Assembly: GCF_007993065.1 (NCBI RefSeq)
Contig: NZ_VOPL01000001.1
Span: forward strand, 62,001 to 126,000
DNA from: Paracoccus aurantiacus
Lineage (GTDB): Bacteria > Pseudomonadota > Alphaproteobacteria > Rhodobacterales > Rhodobacteraceae
Direction of reading: 5' to 3'
Length of the DNA stretch: 64,000 nucleotides
Within the stretch, counting starts at the first letter, position 1. Every line of letters starts with the position of its first letter. Shown here in pieces: positions 16,771 through 26,146 of the stretch. A program made the translations under genes and the position numbers. The notes beneath the pieces are model-generated. The model did no database searches and was not told the origin of the DNA. It was given only the letters and a program-made list of their open reading frames with translations.

Positions 16771-18096
16771 TCAGGCCAGCATCCCCATCGGATTTTCCAG
16801 ATGGGCGACGATCTTTTCCAGAAGCTGCGCGCCAAGCGCGCCGTCGATGACGCGGTGATCGACCGACAGCGTCATCGACATGACGTTGCGGATCACCACC
16901 TCGCCATTCTCGACAACTGGCGTCTGGATGCCCGTGCCGACGGCAAGGATCGCGCCGTGGGGCGGGTTGATGACGGCGTCGAAATTCTCGATCCCGAACA
17001 TGCCGAGGTTCGAAATCGCGAAGCTGCCGCCCTGATATTCATGCGGGGCCAGCTTCTTGTTCTTGGCGCGATTGGCCAGATCCTTCATCTCTGCCGAAAG
17101 GGTGGATAGCGTTTTCTGCTGCGCGTCCTTCAGAACCGGGGTGAACAGCCCGCCTTCAATGGCGACGGCGACGGCCACATCGGACGGCTTCAGCTTCAGG
17201 ATACGGTCGCCTGCCCAGACGGCATTGGCGTCCGGCACTTCCTGCAGCGCCAACGCGCAGGCCTTGATGATGAAGTCGTTGACCGACAGCTTCACACCGC
17301 GCCCTTCAAGCTGCTTGTTCAGCGTGGCGCGGAACTTCATCAGTTCGTCCAGCTTTGCGGACCGGCGCAGGTAGAAATGCGGGATGGTCTGCTTGGCCTC
17401 GCCCAGACGGGCGGCGATGGTGCGGCGCATGCCGTCGAGCGCGACTTCTTCCGTCTCGCGGTCTGCATACATCTTGAGGACGGTTTCCGCCGATGGACCG
17501 GCAGGCGCGGCAGCGGCAGCAGGTCCAGCAGCTTTCGGCGCATCGCCCGCAGCAGCAGCGGCAGGCTTGGCACCGGGCTTGGCGTCTTCCACATCGGCCT
17601 TCACGATCCGGCCATGCGGCCCCGATCCTTTCAGCGATGCCAGATCGAGCCCCTTTTCCGCAGCAATGCGGCGGGCGAGGGGAGATGCGAACACCCGGTT
17701 TCCATCGCCCGATTTCGGCGCGGGCGGGGACTTCGCGGGGGCCGCATCCTTGGGCGCATCGGCCTTCGGCGCTTCTGCCTTGGCGTCGTCCTTGGGTGCT
17801 TCGGCCTTGGCCGCGCCACCGCCCGAGGATGCGCCGATATCGTCGGCGCTTTCACCTTCTTCCAGCAGCACGGCGATGGGCGTGTTGACCTTCACCCCCT
17901 GCGCGCCTTCCTCGATCAGGATCTTGCCGATGGTGCCTTCATCGACGGCTTCGAATTCCATCGTCGCCTTGTCGGTCTCGATCTCGGCCAGAATGTCGCC
18001 GGACGAAACGGTGTCGCCTTCCTTCACCAGCCATTTGGCCAGCGTGCCTTCCTCCATCGTCGGAGAAAGCGCGGGCATCAGGATTTCTGTGGGCAT
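16771..18096 (-). CDS. pdhC: Pyruvate dehydrogenase complex E2, dihydrolipoamide acetyltransferase
   Basis: A 441-aa E2 core subunit (EC 2.3.1.12) that transfers acetyl groups from lipoamide to CoA. Domains in order: one lipoyl domain (1-80, lipoyl-lysine in ETDKATME near residue 43), an Ala/Pro/Lys linker, a peripheral subunit-binding domain (about 137-172, [20 protein letters not shown]), a second Ala-rich linker, and the catalytic domain (about 210-441) ending in [12 protein letters not shown] with the active-site His and Asp. It is last in the pdhA-pdhB-pdhC run, with 12 bp to pdhB, and is followed by a terminator. Its lipoyl domain is nearly identical to that on pdhB. Confidence 0.96.
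   Translation of the reverse strand: MPTEILMPALSPTMEEGTLAKWLVKEGDTVSSGDILAEIETDKATMEFEAVDEGTIGKILIEEGAQGVKVNTPIAVLLEEGESADDIGASSGGGAAKAEAPKDDAKAEAPKADAPKDAAPAKSPPAPKSGDGNRVFASPLARRIAAEKGLDLASLKGSGPHGRIVKADVEDAKPGAKPAAAAAGDAPKAAGPAAAAAPAGPSAETVLKMYADRETEEVALDGMRRTIAARLGEAKQTIPHFYLRRSAKLDELMKFRATLNKQLEGRGVKLSVNDFIIKACALALQEVPDANAVWAGDRILKLKPSDVAVAVAIEGGLFTPVLKDAQQKTLSTLSAEMKDLANRAKNKKLAPHEYQGGSFAISNLGMFGIENFDAVINPPHGAILAVGTGIQTPVVENGEVVIRNVMSMTLSVDHRVIDGALGAQLLEKIVAHLENPMGMLA
17860..18096 (-). repeat. Lipoyl-domain direct repeat, copy in pdhC
   Basis: This segment encodes the pdhC lipoyl domain and is closely similar, in DNA as well as protein, to 19270-19512 in pdhB. Long identical stretches run through both copies (for example around [15 protein letters not shown]). 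It is a gene-internal dispersed repeat within one operon. Confidence 0.8.
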
Positions 18097-18108
18097 CTCG
18101 CTTGCTCC

Positions 18109-19512
18109 TTACTTGTAGGTGACTTTCTTGACCGCCTCGATCACCTCGGCGGCAGAGGTCAGCGCGTGCTTTTCAAGATTGGCCGCATAGGGCATGGGCA
18201 CGTCCTTGCCGGTGCAGTTGATGACCGGCGCGTCAAGGTAATCGAACGCGTTTTCCATCACATAGGCAGAGATATGGTTGCCGATGGACCCGACCGGGAA
18301 GCCTTCCTCTACCGTGACAAGCCGGTTCGTGCGCTGCACCGATTCAATGATCGAACCGTAATCCAGCGGGCGAAGGGTGCGCAGGTCGATCACCTCGGCG
18401 TCGATGCCTTCCTCGGCCAGCTTGTCGGCGGCTTCCAGCGCGTGGGACATACCGATGCCGAAGCTGACGATTGTCACGTCCTTGCCCTGCCGCGCGATGC
18501 GCGCCTTGCCGAAGGGGATGGTGAAGTCTTCGACATCCGGGACGTCGAAGCTGCGCCCGTAAAGCACCTCGTTTTCAAGGAAAATCACCGGATTCGGGTC
18601 GCGGATCGCGGTTTTCAACAGGCCCTTCGCGTCGGCTGCGGAATAGGGCATGACCACTTTCAGGCCCGGAATGGCCGAATACCAAGCCGCGTAATCCTGG
18701 CTGTGCTGCGCGCCCACGCGGGCGGCGGCACCGTTCGGACCACGAAAGACCATCGGCGCACCCATCTGCCCGCCCGACATATACAGCGTCTTGGCGGCAG
18801 AGTTGATGATGTGGTCGATCGCCTGCATGGCGAAGTTGAAGGTCATGAATTCGACAATCGGACGCAGACCACCAAAGGCCGCGCCGACGCCGATGCCGGC
18901 AAAGCCGATTTCCGAAATCGGCGTATCGACCACGCGTTTAGGACCGTATTTGTCCAGCAGACCCTGGCTGATCTTGTAGGCCCCCTGATATTCGCCGACT
19001 TCCTCGCCCATCAGGAACACGGTCTCGTCGCGGGCCATTTCTTCGTCCATCGCCTCGCGCAGGGCTTCCCGCACGGTCATGGACTTCATCTTGGTGCCTT
19101 CCGGCCAGTCTGGCGAACGGTCGGGCTGCGGCGTTTTCACATCAGCCACGGCAGAGGTGGTTTCGCCGACCTCATCCTTGGAATTCTCGCCCTCGCCCTT
19201 CTGCGCGGGCGGCTCGTCCGATGACGCAGCCGGGGCAGAGGACGATGTGTCGATATCGTCGGCGCTTTCGCCTTCCTCGATCATCACGGCGATGGGCGTG
19301 TTGACCTTGACGCCCTGCGTGCCTTCCTCGATCAGGATCTTGCCGAGGATGCCTTCGTCCACGGCTTCGAATTCCATCGTCGCTTTGTCGGTTTCGATCT
19401 CGGCGATGATGTCACCGGATGATACGGTGTCGCCTTCCTTTTTCAGCCATTTCGCCAGCGTCCCTTCTTCCATGGTCGGGGACAGGGCGGGCATGAGGAT
19501 TTCTGTAGCCAT
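18109..19512 (-). CDS. pdhB: Pyruvate dehydrogenase E1 component beta subunit with lipoyl domain
   Basis: A 467-aa E1-beta (EC 1.2.4.1). Residues 1-80 are a lipoyl domain ([17 protein letters not shown]), residues about 85-140 an acidic/Ser/Ala linker, and about 145-467 the transketolase-like beta subunit: [40 protein letters not shown] region and the C-terminal transketolase domain with [21 protein letters not shown] lipoyl domain on E1-beta is known in several alphaproteobacteria. The ATG at 19512 is supported by GGGAGGGATCAAGA upstream. It lies 14 bp after pdhA and 12 bp before pdhC. Confidence 0.96.
   Translation of the reverse strand: MATEILMPALSPTMEEGTLAKWLKKEGDTVSSGDIIAEIETDKATMEFEAVDEGILGKILIEEGTQGVKVNTPIAVMIEEGESADDIDTSSSAPAASSDEPPAQKGEGENSKDEVGETTSAVADVKTPQPDRSPDWPEGTKMKSMTVREALREAMDEEMARDETVFLMGEEVGEYQGAYKISQGLLDKYGPKRVVDTPISEIGFAGIGVGAAFGGLRPIVEFMTFNFAMQAIDHIINSAAKTLYMSGGQMGAPMVFRGPNGAAARVGAQHSQDYAAWYSAIPGLKVVMPYSAADAKGLLKTAIRDPNPVIFLENEVLYGRSFDVPDVEDFTIPFGKARIARQGKDVTIVSFGIGMSHALEAADKLAEEGIDAEVIDLRTLRPLDYGSIIESVQRTNRLVTVEEGFPVGSIGNHISAYVMENAFDYLDAPVINCTGKDVPMPYAANLEKHALTSAAEVIEAVKKVTYK
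19270..19512 (-). repeat. Lipoyl-domain direct repeat, copy in pdhB
   Basis: Second copy of the lipoyl-domain sequence (compare 17860-18096). The two copies differ mainly at third codon positions and a handful of residues. Confidence 0.8.
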
Positions 19513-19526
19513 TCTTGATCCCTCCC

Positions 19527-20600
19527 TTACGCTTCCTGCGGTGCCTGATCGTCGGCGTAGATGTCGGTCCACAGCTCGTCCAGCGACGGTTCCGGGCTTT
19601 CCTTCGAAAACTCTGCCGCGTCGTTGACGATCTGCTTGATTTCCTTGTCGATGGCCTTCAGGTCATCTTCGGATGCGTGCTTGCCCTGCAGCAGCAGCTC
19701 TCGCACATGTTCGATGGCGTCGCGTTCGTCGCGCATCTTCTGCACTTCCTCGCGCGTGCGGTATTTCGCGGGGTCCGACATGGAATGGCCGCGATAGCGG
19801 TAGGTCATGACTTCAAGGATATACGGCCCCTTGCCCGCGCGGCAGTGCGCGACGGCCTTTTCGCCAGCAGCCTTCACAGCCAGCACGTCCATGCCGTCCA
19901 CCTGTTCGCCGGGAATGCCGAAAGCTTCGCCGCGCCCGAACAGCGAGGTCGACTTGGTCGAGCGCTTGACCGACATGCCCATTGCATACTGGTTGTTTTC
20001 AATAACGAAAATCACCGGCAGGTCCCAAAGCTCGGCCATGTTGTAGGTTTCATAGACCTGGCCCTGGTTGGCCGCACCGTCACCAAAATAGGTGAAGGTC
20101 ACACGCTTGTTGTCCAGATACTTGTCGGCAAAGGCCAGCCCCGCACCCAGCGGCACCTGCGCTGCCACGATGCCGTGGCCACCGTAGAAATGCTTCTCTT
20201 TCGAGAACATGTGCATCGAGCCGCCCTTGCCCTTGGAATAGCCGCCCTCGCGCCCGGTCAGTTCGGCCATGACGCCGCCGGGGTCCATGCCGCAGGCCAG
20301 CATATGCCCGTGATCGCGGTAAGAGGTGATGCGCTTGTCGCCTTCCTCGGCGGCGGCTTCCAGACCGACAACCACCGCTTCCTGCCCGATGTAAAGGTGG
20401 CAGAAGCCGCCGATCAGGCCCATGCCGTACAGCTGGCCGGCCTTTTCTTCGAATCGGCGGATCAGCAGCATGTCTTTATAGTATTTGAGCAGTTCGTCCT
20501 TCGAGACATTCGGCTTGGCGCTTGATCTGGCGCCTGATGTACCTTTGGACGCTGCCGGTTTTGCGGCTTCACTCTTGGTGGCTGCGGGTTTCCTGGCCAT
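19527..20600 (-). CDS. pdhA: Pyruvate dehydrogenase E1 component alpha subunit
   Basis: A 357-aa E1-alpha, the thiamine diphosphate subunit that decarboxylates pyruvate with pdhB. After a Lys/Ala/Ser-rich N-terminal extension (1-30) come [34 protein letters not shown], the ThDP-binding motif [20 protein letters not shown] through IENNQYAMG (about 170-205), and the phosphorylation-loop-like [18 protein letters not shown]. Upstream is a GGAGGAACCCGC ribosome binding site and an 8-bp inverted repeat (20625-20648). It is the first gene of the pdhABC run; ftsB ends 89 bp upstream on the same strand. Confidence 0.96.
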   Translation of the reverse strand: MARKPAATKSEAAKPAASKGTSGARSSAKPNVSKDELLKYYKDMLLIRRFEEKAGQLYGMGLIGGFCHLYIGQEAVVVGLEAAAEEGDKRITSYRDHGHMLACGMDPGGVMAELTGREGGYSKGKGGSMHMFSKEKHFYGGHGIVAAQVPLGAGLAFADKYLDNKRVTFTYFGDGAANQGQVYETYNMAELWDLPVIFVIENNQYAMGMSVKRSTKSTSLFGRGEAFGIPGEQVDGMDVLAVKAAGEKAVAHCRAGKGPYILEVMTYRYRGHSMSDPAKYRTREEVQKMRDERDAIEHVRELLLQGKHASEDDLKAIDKEIKQIVNDAAEFSKESPEPSLDELWTDIYADDQAPQEA

Positions 20601-20624
20601 GCGGGTTCCTCCTGCAAGCTGGCG

Positions 20625-20648
20625 GGATAGTTCAGCGTTAAACTATCC
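20625..20648. promoter_or_regulatory. Inverted repeat in the pdhA leader (candidate operator)
   Basis: Perfect arms GGATAGTT (20625-20632) and AACTATCC (20641-20648) with an 8-nt spacer lie 24-48 bp upstream of the pdhA ATG. Two-fold symmetry with a one-turn-plus spacing suggests a dimeric repressor site or an mRNA hairpin. No PdhR-type regulator is adjacent. Confidence 0.45.
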
Positions 20649-20688
20649 GTAGCGTATCGCTTGGGGGGCTGCAACGTGCGATCTTGAC

Positions 20689-20982
20689 CTAACGGATGAT
20701 GACTTCATCGGGGCGGATCAGGCCCAGAACCTCGCGTGCGCGCTCGTCAAGAAGGTCAATGTCAAGATAATCGTCGGACAGCCGGCGGGTCAGGTTTTTC
20801 ATCCGGTCCACCTCGGCCTGAAGTTCGTCGCGTTCCCCGCGCAGATTCTCTGTTTCCGCCTGTAACTGTATGCGCCGCATCAGTCCGGACGGCCCCTGGA
20901 CGGCCGCGAAAGCGAAATACAGGCTGGCCAGAACCGCCAGCAGAACAATGATGATCGCCGAAAGCGATAGGCGTTGTGACAT
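20689..20982 (-). CDS. FtsB/DivIC-type septum formation initiator
   Basis: A 97-aa bitopic division protein. A short cytoplasmic N-terminus precedes one membrane helix (about 7-27, LSAIIIVLLAVLASLYFAFA). A coiled coil follows (about 36-70, IQLQAETENLRGERDELQAE with L/I heptads), then RLSDDYLDIDLLDERAREVL and LIRPDEVII, which is the FtsB signature. FtsB bridges FtsL and FtsQ in the divisome. The position directly upstream of pdhA on the same strand is usual in Rhodobacterales. Confidence 0.9.
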   Translation of the reverse strand: MSQRLSLSAIIIVLLAVLASLYFAFAAVQGPSGLMRRIQLQAETENLRGERDELQAEVDRMKNLTRRLSDDYLDIDLLDERAREVLGLIRPDEVIIR

Positions 20983-21207
20983 GCGCTGTCCCGATTATGG
21001 CCTTCTTTGGACCTTTGCGCGCATGTTTGCACAATCAATGCGCCGGGGAAAGGCATCGTGACGCTGATAAGGGGCGCAATTCAAACCTGTTGCATCGGCG
21101 GGAAATGGCCGATGCATGTCGGCAAATGCCCATCCCGTGCGCATGAACGTTGTCGAAGCCGAAAGGCCGTGGTTTCAATTCATTACCGGGGGGAGTGGGA
21201 GACGCAT

Positions 21208-21609
21208 ATGGAGATTCACATCGCTGCCGCTGCGCTTGTCCGATCGGACGGCGCAACCTTGCTGGTGCGAAAGCGCGGAACGAACGCCTTCATGCAGCCG
21301 GGCGGCAAGATTGACGAAGGCGAAGCACCGCTGGTCGCGCTTTATCGCGAACTGGCCGAGGAACTGGACCTGAAGCCTGCCGACGGCTCCGCAACCTATC
21401 TTGGGCGGTTCGAGGCGGTCGCCGCGAATGAAGAGGGCAGCCGCGTCATTGCAGAGCTTTACCGTCTTGAAACAGAGGCCGATTTTATCGCGCAGGCCGA
21501 AATCGCCGAGGCCCGCTGGATACTGCCCGAGGAGACAGAGGAATTCATCCTTGCGCCGCTGACGCGAGATCATGTCCTGCCGGCGATCTGGGGCCTTTCC
21601 CCGAACTGA
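21208..21609 (+). CDS. NUDIX hydrolase
   Basis: A 133-aa NUDIX-fold pyrophosphatase. The Nudix box is complete from about residue 32: GGKIDEGEAPLVALYRELAE followed by ELDL, matching G-x5-E-x7-R-E-U-x-E-E-x-G-U with Asp in place of the last Gly. It begins MEIHIAAAALVRSDGATLLV, and QPGG precedes the box, as in 8-oxo-dGTPase-like members. The ATG at 21208 is backed by GGGGGGAGTGGGAGAC. Upstream in-frame codons lack similarity. The substrate (a nucleotide or other NDP-X) cannot be assigned from sequence. Confidence 0.88.
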   Translation: MEIHIAAAALVRSDGATLLVRKRGTNAFMQPGGKIDEGEAPLVALYRELAEELDLKPADGSATYLGRFEAVAANEEGSRVIAELYRLETEADFIAQAEIAEARWILPEETEEFILAPLTRDHVLPAIWGLSPN

Positions 21610-21621
21610 ATCTGCGCCTCC

Positions 21622-22083
21622 TCAGGCGGTTGCGATGCGACGCCAGTTTTCGTTGGCATAGCTGTGGGCGTGACGGAAGCCCTGCCGCATGATGATCCGC
21701 GCCGGCCACCTCAATATGCCTCTCGCGTCGAAGCTGGTCACACGCCGGACACGGGTGCGCCCGCCGGGCAGCGGGCTCAGCGTGATTTCGTCGGCGACAT
21801 GGCCGATGAACGGCTGTCCCCAGTAATCACTGTCGATCAACCGGTAAGCGAAGCGTTGGCCCGGTTCGGCCCCTTCGATCACCTGATCCATGAAGCCGCG
21901 CGTCGTGATACAGCGACGGATGCTGCCCACGCCCCCATCGCCATCTATGATCGAACAGGACACGGCCTTTGGCAGCCCGAAGCGAAACGGCAGCGGAATG
22001 CGCTCGTCCATCGTCGCGTCAAGAAATAGCGGATAGATTCGGTCGGCAGGGGCGTCGATATCGACGGTCGAGGTCAGTTCCAT
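21622..22083 (-). CDS. SRPBCC/START-like polyketide cyclase-type protein
   Basis: A 153-aa protein of the SRPBCC (START-like) ligand-binding fold. It starts MELTSTVDIDAPADRIYPLF, the typical first strand and helix; the middle has GFMDQVIEGAEPGQRFAYRL, and the C-terminal helix begins FDARGILRWPARIIMRQGFR. An extension to 22284 was rejected because the conserved fold starts at the ATG at 22083, with AAGGAAGCGACC upstream. Many such proteins bind hydrophobic molecules or act as cyclases or aromatases. No biosynthetic neighbours help. It converges on the NUDIX gene 12 bp away. Confidence 0.78.
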   Translation of the reverse strand: MELTSTVDIDAPADRIYPLFLDATMDERIPLPFRFGLPKAVSCSIIDGDGGVGSIRRCITTRGFMDQVIEGAEPGQRFAYRLIDSDYWGQPFIGHVADEITLSPLPGGRTRVRRVTSFDARGILRWPARIIMRQGFRHAHSYANENWRRIATA

Positions 22084-22405
22084 GGTCGCTTCCTTCGCGT
22101 TCGGCAGGCCTGTCCTGTGCGGCCGAGAATAGATGCGACCACGCCCCGCGTCCAGTCGCGTGAACCCGGCCCGGACAGTGTAGCCAACCAGCGTGCAAAA
22201 AAATTGCATCGAAACACGGCTGTTACACAAAGATGCTAGATATGCGCTGCCGGTTGCGGAAATTGACCCCGCGCCGGCGTGCAATCCGGGTCTGGGCGGG
22301 TTTCGGCACCTGCCGAAAGCCAGTGACGAAAAATGTTGAGTTCGCGTGTCGCGCGCCAGATACTCGGACTATTCTGCTAGGTCTATTTCTTTGGGGGGAG
22401 CTGCC
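22084..22405. other. Intergenic region of 322 bp between divergent genes
   Basis: No convincing coding sequence on either strand. It holds a promoter for the downstream small gene (22336-22364) and a small A-tract inverted repeat TGCAA-AAAAA-TTGCA at 22194-22208. The left part must also carry the promoter of the SRPBCC gene, but I see no clear match. Confidence 0.6.
22336..22364 (+). promoter_or_regulatory. Sigma-70-like promoter of the bactofilin-like gene
   Basis: TTGAGT (22336-22341) and GATACT (22359-22364) are separated by exactly 17 nt, giving a predicted start near 22371 and a leader of about 35 nt before the ATG at 22406. Confidence 0.5.
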
Positions 22406-22630
22406 ATGTCCGGTAAACGTGCCATGATCGCTGGCGATCACCTGTTTTCTGAAAGCGGCAGATTCGACGGAATGATCGGTGGTGATGTGGTCGTCGCCGA
22501 AGGGGTCGAACTGACGTTGCATGGTCTTGTGAACGGAGATCTGCTGATCCGTGCAGGGGCCATCGTCAAATTGGGTGCCATGGTTGGTGGTGCTGTCATC
22601 AACAAGGGTGGTACGGTTCTGACCATCTGA
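22406..22630 (+). CDS. Small bactofilin-like / beta-helix protein
   Basis: A 74-aa protein with a strong ribosome binding site (GGGGGGAG, 8 nt before the ATG). After SGKRAMIAGDHLFSESGRFD, the remainder is a chain of short beta-strand repeats with G-D/G-x-V spacing: GMIGGDVVVAEG, VELTLHGLVNGDL, LIRAGAIVKLGAMVGG, AVINKGGTVLTI. This resembles two to three rungs of the bactofilin / polymer-forming cytoskeletal beta-helix, but the protein is much shorter than normal bactofilins (over 100 aa). It could be a mini-bactofilin or an unrelated polymerising protein. It has its own promoter. Confidence 0.7.
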   Translation: MSGKRAMIAGDHLFSESGRFDGMIGGDVVVAEGVELTLHGLVNGDLLIRAGAIVKLGAMVGGAVINKGGTVLTI

Positions 22631-22668
22631 AGGGTCGGGATCTGGGACGAAATGCAGGGTCCGCGGTG

Positions 22669-23652
22669 TCAGCCGCAGGCCCAGTCGAAAATCATGTTCT
22701 GAAAATCAAGCTGCGCATTCCCGCCACCGAAGTTGAAGCCGCCCAAGTATTCCTCGAACCCGATATAGAACGGGCCGATCCCTTGCGGGACTGCCTGAAC
22801 GGGACGCATGGTTCCGCCAAGGTGGTTCAATTGATGGCACTTGGCCCAATCGTGTTCCCGATAGTTTTCGACCCCAGTCTTCCCATCCTGCCAATAATAG
22901 AAGCTTTGATAGCCTGCCCCCGTCGGATCGCTGTTCCAGCTTTCCTCGGGTGTCTTGCCGGCGTTCGGATCACTTGCGCGCGGCACCAGTTTCAGCGCGC
23001 GGTTGAAGGGCAGCAGGGCGCGGTTTGATATATCGTCTGCCAGCGTCGCGTGTTCACCGCCCAATGCCGCAAGCGTCCCCAGATGATCGGTCTTTTGGGG
23101 CAGGGGTGAATAATTCATGTCGTTCCAAGCCGCCGCCGCACCCATTGACAGCCAGTCAGGCGCAGGAACCTTCCCCAGCAATGGGCTGTCGATCAAGGCA
23201 GGCGGACGGGTGAATGGCGCGTCGAATTCCTGCTGCGTCAGCAGGATTATCGCATAGTCGGCATCCAGAATGTCCTTCATGCGATGAAGGCGGGGGTGTT
23301 GGTGCTGATATGCCTGCCAGAAAGGCAGTAACGCGGGGTCGGTTGGGGCCTCGGTTGCAGCCATGGCTTCCGCGACGGCTTCGTTGGTGGCCGGGCCGCC
23401 GTCATTATGATCGAAGGCAAGGCTGAAGAAGCTGATCGCGACAATATCCGGCCCGTGGCAGAGGTACTCCTTGGGCAGCATCAGGGTGAAGCCGTGCTGC
23501 ATCGGATAGCCATTGGCCGGATCCAGCGGCCATTCTTCGGGCAGGATTCCGGGCGGAAGGCCATAGCACCAGCCATCTTGACGGTCGCCGTGAATCTCCG
23601 GGGCGGAATCGGCCAGAACGTAAAGATCGTAGGCTTTTTCAGGCAACTGCAT
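22669..23652 (-). CDS. Hypothetical protein, 327 aa
   Basis: A soluble protein with no signal peptide, rich in aromatic residues and Pro. It begins MQLPEKAYDLYVLADSAPEI and ends with a Gly/Phe-rich segment (FEEYLGGFNFGGGNAQLDFQ, residues about 298-317). Other notable stretches are QHGFTLMLPKEYLCHGPDIV and GYQSFYYWQDGKTGVENYRE. The codon use matches the neighbours, so it looks like a resident gene. The C-terminal pattern distantly recalls YwqG/DUF1963-type proteins, but I cannot defend that. It is separated by 10 bp from the upstream M20 peptidase gene, so the two are probably cotranscribed. Confidence 0.75.
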   Translation of the reverse strand: MQLPEKAYDLYVLADSAPEIHGDRQDGWCYGLPPGILPEEWPLDPANGYPMQHGFTLMLPKEYLCHGPDIVAISFFSLAFDHNDGGPATNEAVAEAMAATEAPTDPALLPFWQAYQHQHPRLHRMKDILDADYAIILLTQQEFDAPFTRPPALIDSPLLGKVPAPDWLSMGAAAAWNDMNYSPLPQKTDHLGTLAALGGEHATLADDISNRALLPFNRALKLVPRASDPNAGKTPEESWNSDPTGAGYQSFYYWQDGKTGVENYREHDWAKCHQLNHLGGTMRPVQAVPQGIGPFYIGFEEYLGGFNFGGGNAQLDFQNMIFDWACG

Positions 23653-23662
23653 GGTAAATCTC

Positions 23663-24940
23663 CTACTGTTTAACGGTCAACAGATCTGTCAGCACCAGCC
23701 CCATGACGCGGGACGAATCGAGCATGTCCTCCACCCCGATCCATTCGTCGGGTTGGTGCGCCATTTCAAGAACGCCGGGACCGTAGGCAATGCAGTTATG
23801 CAGCTTGCCGATGCGGTCGATATGCTTCTGATCATAGGTTCCGGGGCTGACCACATAGCCTGCCTGAATGCCCAGCACGCGCTCGATAGCTGCGGCGGTG
23901 GTGCGCACGACGGGCGCATCGCGCTCGGTCATGCTTGGGATGACTTCGAACAGATCGCGGATCTCATAGCGGAAGGTCGGGCGGCGCGCGCGGACACGTT
24001 CCATCAGCGCGGTGATCTCGCGCTTCACCTCAGCCAGATCCTCCTCGATCAGGAAGCGGCGGTCGATGGTGATGCGGCAGCGGTCGGGCACGCAGGGCGC
24101 TGGCAGGCCGGTGAAGTCAGGGCCCAGATCCGGCTCTCCCCCGTGGATCGAATTGATGTTCAGCGTGGAACTGCGCGCGCCATCGGGGATGACCGGCATT
24201 TCGGTTCGCTTGCCCGCCAGCAGCGGCCACAGCGTTTCCTCCATCTCCGCCAGCACGGCGCCCATATGGCGGATGGCGCTGTCGCCCAGGAAGGGCATTG
24301 ATCCATGCGCAATGCGGCCGTGGGTTTCGATCTCGGCCCACCAGACGCCGCGATGGCCAAGGCAGATACGATCCTTGTGCAGGGGCTCGGGGATAATGAC
24401 GTGCTGGACATCGGCGTAGTAGCCCTGTTCCGCCAGAAAGGCGACGCCGCCATAGCCGCCGGTTTCCTCGTCCGCAGTGGCCGAAATCTCGATGCTTCCG
24501 GCGAAATCCGGGCAGGTTTCGACAAAGGCTTCGGCGGCGATGATGGAGGCGGCAAGCCCGCCTTTCATGTCGCAGGAACCGCGGCCATAGATGCGGTCTT
24601 CTTCGGCGTCGTATTCCGCGCCGAACGGGTCGCGGGTCCAGCCGTTTCCGACCTCGACCACGTCATGGTGACTGTTGAAATGCACGCATTCGCCGGGCCG
24701 TTCGCCCTGACGCCGCGCGATCAGGTTCCAGCGCGGGTATTTTTGGCTGTCGCCGGGCGTTCCGGTGGCGCGCACCAACTCGCATTCAAAACCCTTGGGC
24801 GTTAGCTGGGCCTCAAGATATTCGCAGATATCGCGGTAATGCTGGCCCGGCGGGTTCAGCGTCGGGATGCGGATCAGATCCTGTGTCAGCCGGATCAGGT
24901 CGTCGCGGCGGGAAAGGATGGCGTCGGAAAGCATGTCCAT
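23663..24940 (-). CDS. M20 family deacylase (ArgE/DapE family)
   Basis: A 425-aa zinc amidohydrolase of the acetylornithine deacetylase / succinyl-diaminopimelate desuccinylase family. Metal ligands and catalytic residues are in place: FNSHHDVVEVGNGW (His and Asp, about 90), YGRGSCDMKGGLAASIIAAE (bridging Asp), ATADEETGGYGG (Glu-Glu pair, about 155), and HGRIAHGSMPFLGDSAI in the dimerisation domain. The family name covers many N-acyl amino acid hydrolases and no biosynthetic neighbour fixes the substrate. Catabolism of an N-acylated amino acid is plausible. It is divergent from the coiled-coil gene at 25059. Confidence 0.9.
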   Translation of the reverse strand: MDMLSDAILSRRDDLIRLTQDLIRIPTLNPPGQHYRDICEYLEAQLTPKGFECELVRATGTPGDSQKYPRWNLIARRQGERPGECVHFNSHHDVVEVGNGWTRDPFGAEYDAEEDRIYGRGSCDMKGGLAASIIAAEAFVETCPDFAGSIEISATADEETGGYGGVAFLAEQGYYADVQHVIIPEPLHKDRICLGHRGVWWAEIETHGRIAHGSMPFLGDSAIRHMGAVLAEMEETLWPLLAGKRTEMPVIPDGARSSTLNINSIHGGEPDLGPDFTGLPAPCVPDRCRITIDRRFLIEEDLAEVKREITALMERVRARRPTFRYEIRDLFEVIPSMTERDAPVVRTTAAAIERVLGIQAGYVVSPGTYDQKHIDRIGKLHNCIAYGPGVLEMAHQPDEWIGVEDMLDSSRVMGLVLTDLLTVKQ

Positions 24941-25058
24941 GCCGCGCAGATTGACGCGCCGGGCCGGGGCTGTCCAGCGGTCGATTTACCGGAACAGGTC
25001 TTGTATGAGCCGCGTTAGAGCCTAAAGTTTTGTTAGCACAGTTCTCAGGGGATAACCG

Positions 25059-26132
25059 ATGGCATCGCTCGACCAGCAAATGACCGAAACGCAGAAGCAG
25101 ATCGTGCTGACGCAACAGAAAATGGCCGAGGTAACGAGCCAGCTCGATCGCGCCACAGCGCGTGCCGACGTGGCCGAACCAGGGATCGACATTGCGAATG
25201 CGACGCTGGCCGACGTCAATGCCCATACCGAGACGATGAACGCCAATATCGCCGAGCTGATCATGGGGCTCGACGATGTGACAGCGGGCTTTTCCAAGGA
25301 TTTCGACCAGATGCGGTCCAAGACCGGCTGGGAAAAGTTCGTGGGCATCTTCGCCGGCGGCAAGTCCGAGGCGATGCGTCAGGAACGCCTGCGCACCGCA
25401 TCCATCGACGACAAGCTGCAGGATCTGATTTCGAAGTCCGACGTGATTACCCGGTTGCTGCAGGATCAGCTTACGCAGTTGAACGACCAGAAGGCCAAGG
25501 TCGAGGCGAACCTGACCGGCACACTGGACGAACGCGAGGCGACGGTGGACACGCTGGAATCCCTGCGCGAGCGGATTGCGGCAATGGACCCGCAGCTGAT
25601 CGAGCTTGAAAACAAGGTTGCCAGCACCACCGATCCCAGCGACCGGACGCGGCTGGAAACCGAACTGGCCAATGCCAACAAGGAACATAACGCGCTGGTG
25701 CAGGACGAACAGGTCGCGCTGGCGAAGTCGCAGACGCTGGAACGCTATATCGAGGCCGGAAAGACCTGGGTCGACAGCCTTCAGAACCAGGCCGCGACCC
25801 AGATGGTGCTGATCAACAAGCTGCAGACGGATACCAAGCAGCGCGTGGTGCTGTATGACGCGCTGACCAAGTCGCTGAAAACCGCGCAACAGCAGGACGT
25901 GGCCCACCGCATCAACGAGATCGGTGTGAAAACCGATCAGGAAGCACAGGCCCAGATGGCCGCCATCGGCACCGCCACCAATGACCGCATGGCCGATATG
26001 CTGGAAGCCCATGGCGACCACATGGTCTTTGCCCGCAAGGTGCTGGAAGAAAAAGCCAAGGCAGACGAACGCTTCGCGCGTCGTTTCAGCGAGATCGTGA
26101 AGAAGCACGACAGCAATCTGTATGGCGGCTGA
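25059..26132 (+). CDS. Long coiled-coil protein, first gene of the AAA+ cluster
   Basis: A 357-aa, almost wholly alpha-helical protein, rich in Gln, Lys, Glu, Asp and Ala, with no signal peptide or membrane segment. Heptad-like repeats run from about 1-75 and 120-330 (for example LQDLISKSDVITRLLQDQLT, then ESLRERIAAMDPQLIELENK), broken by a Gly-rich joint at KFVGIFAGGKSEAMRQERLR (about 90-110). The overall plan recalls the TelA/KlaA toxic-anion-resistance helical proteins, but I see no diagnostic motif, so this is a weak analogy. It opens a same-strand run of eight genes and is followed directly by a hairpin (26147-26168), which may set its expression above the others. Ribosome binding site AGGGGAT. 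Confidence 0.8.
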   Translation: MASLDQQMTETQKQIVLTQQKMAEVTSQLDRATARADVAEPGIDIANATLADVNAHTETMNANIAELIMGLDDVTAGFSKDFDQMRSKTGWEKFVGIFAGGKSEAMRQERLRTASIDDKLQDLISKSDVITRLLQDQLTQLNDQKAKVEANLTGTLDEREATVDTLESLRERIAAMDPQLIELENKVASTTDPSDRTRLETELANANKEHNALVQDEQVALAKSQTLERYIEAGKTWVDSLQNQAATQMVLINKLQTDTKQRVVLYDALTKSLKTAQQQDVAHRINEIGVKTDQEAQAQMAAIGTATNDRMADMLEAHGDHMVFARKVLEEKAKADERFARRFSEIVKKHDSNLYGG

Positions 26133-26146
26133 TTGTCGCGCACGCT

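Noticed and set aside
17377..19224. A 615-codon open frame on the plus strand inside the pdh genes
   Set aside because: Opposite strand of pdhB/pdhC, which are certain; no domain or ribosome binding site.
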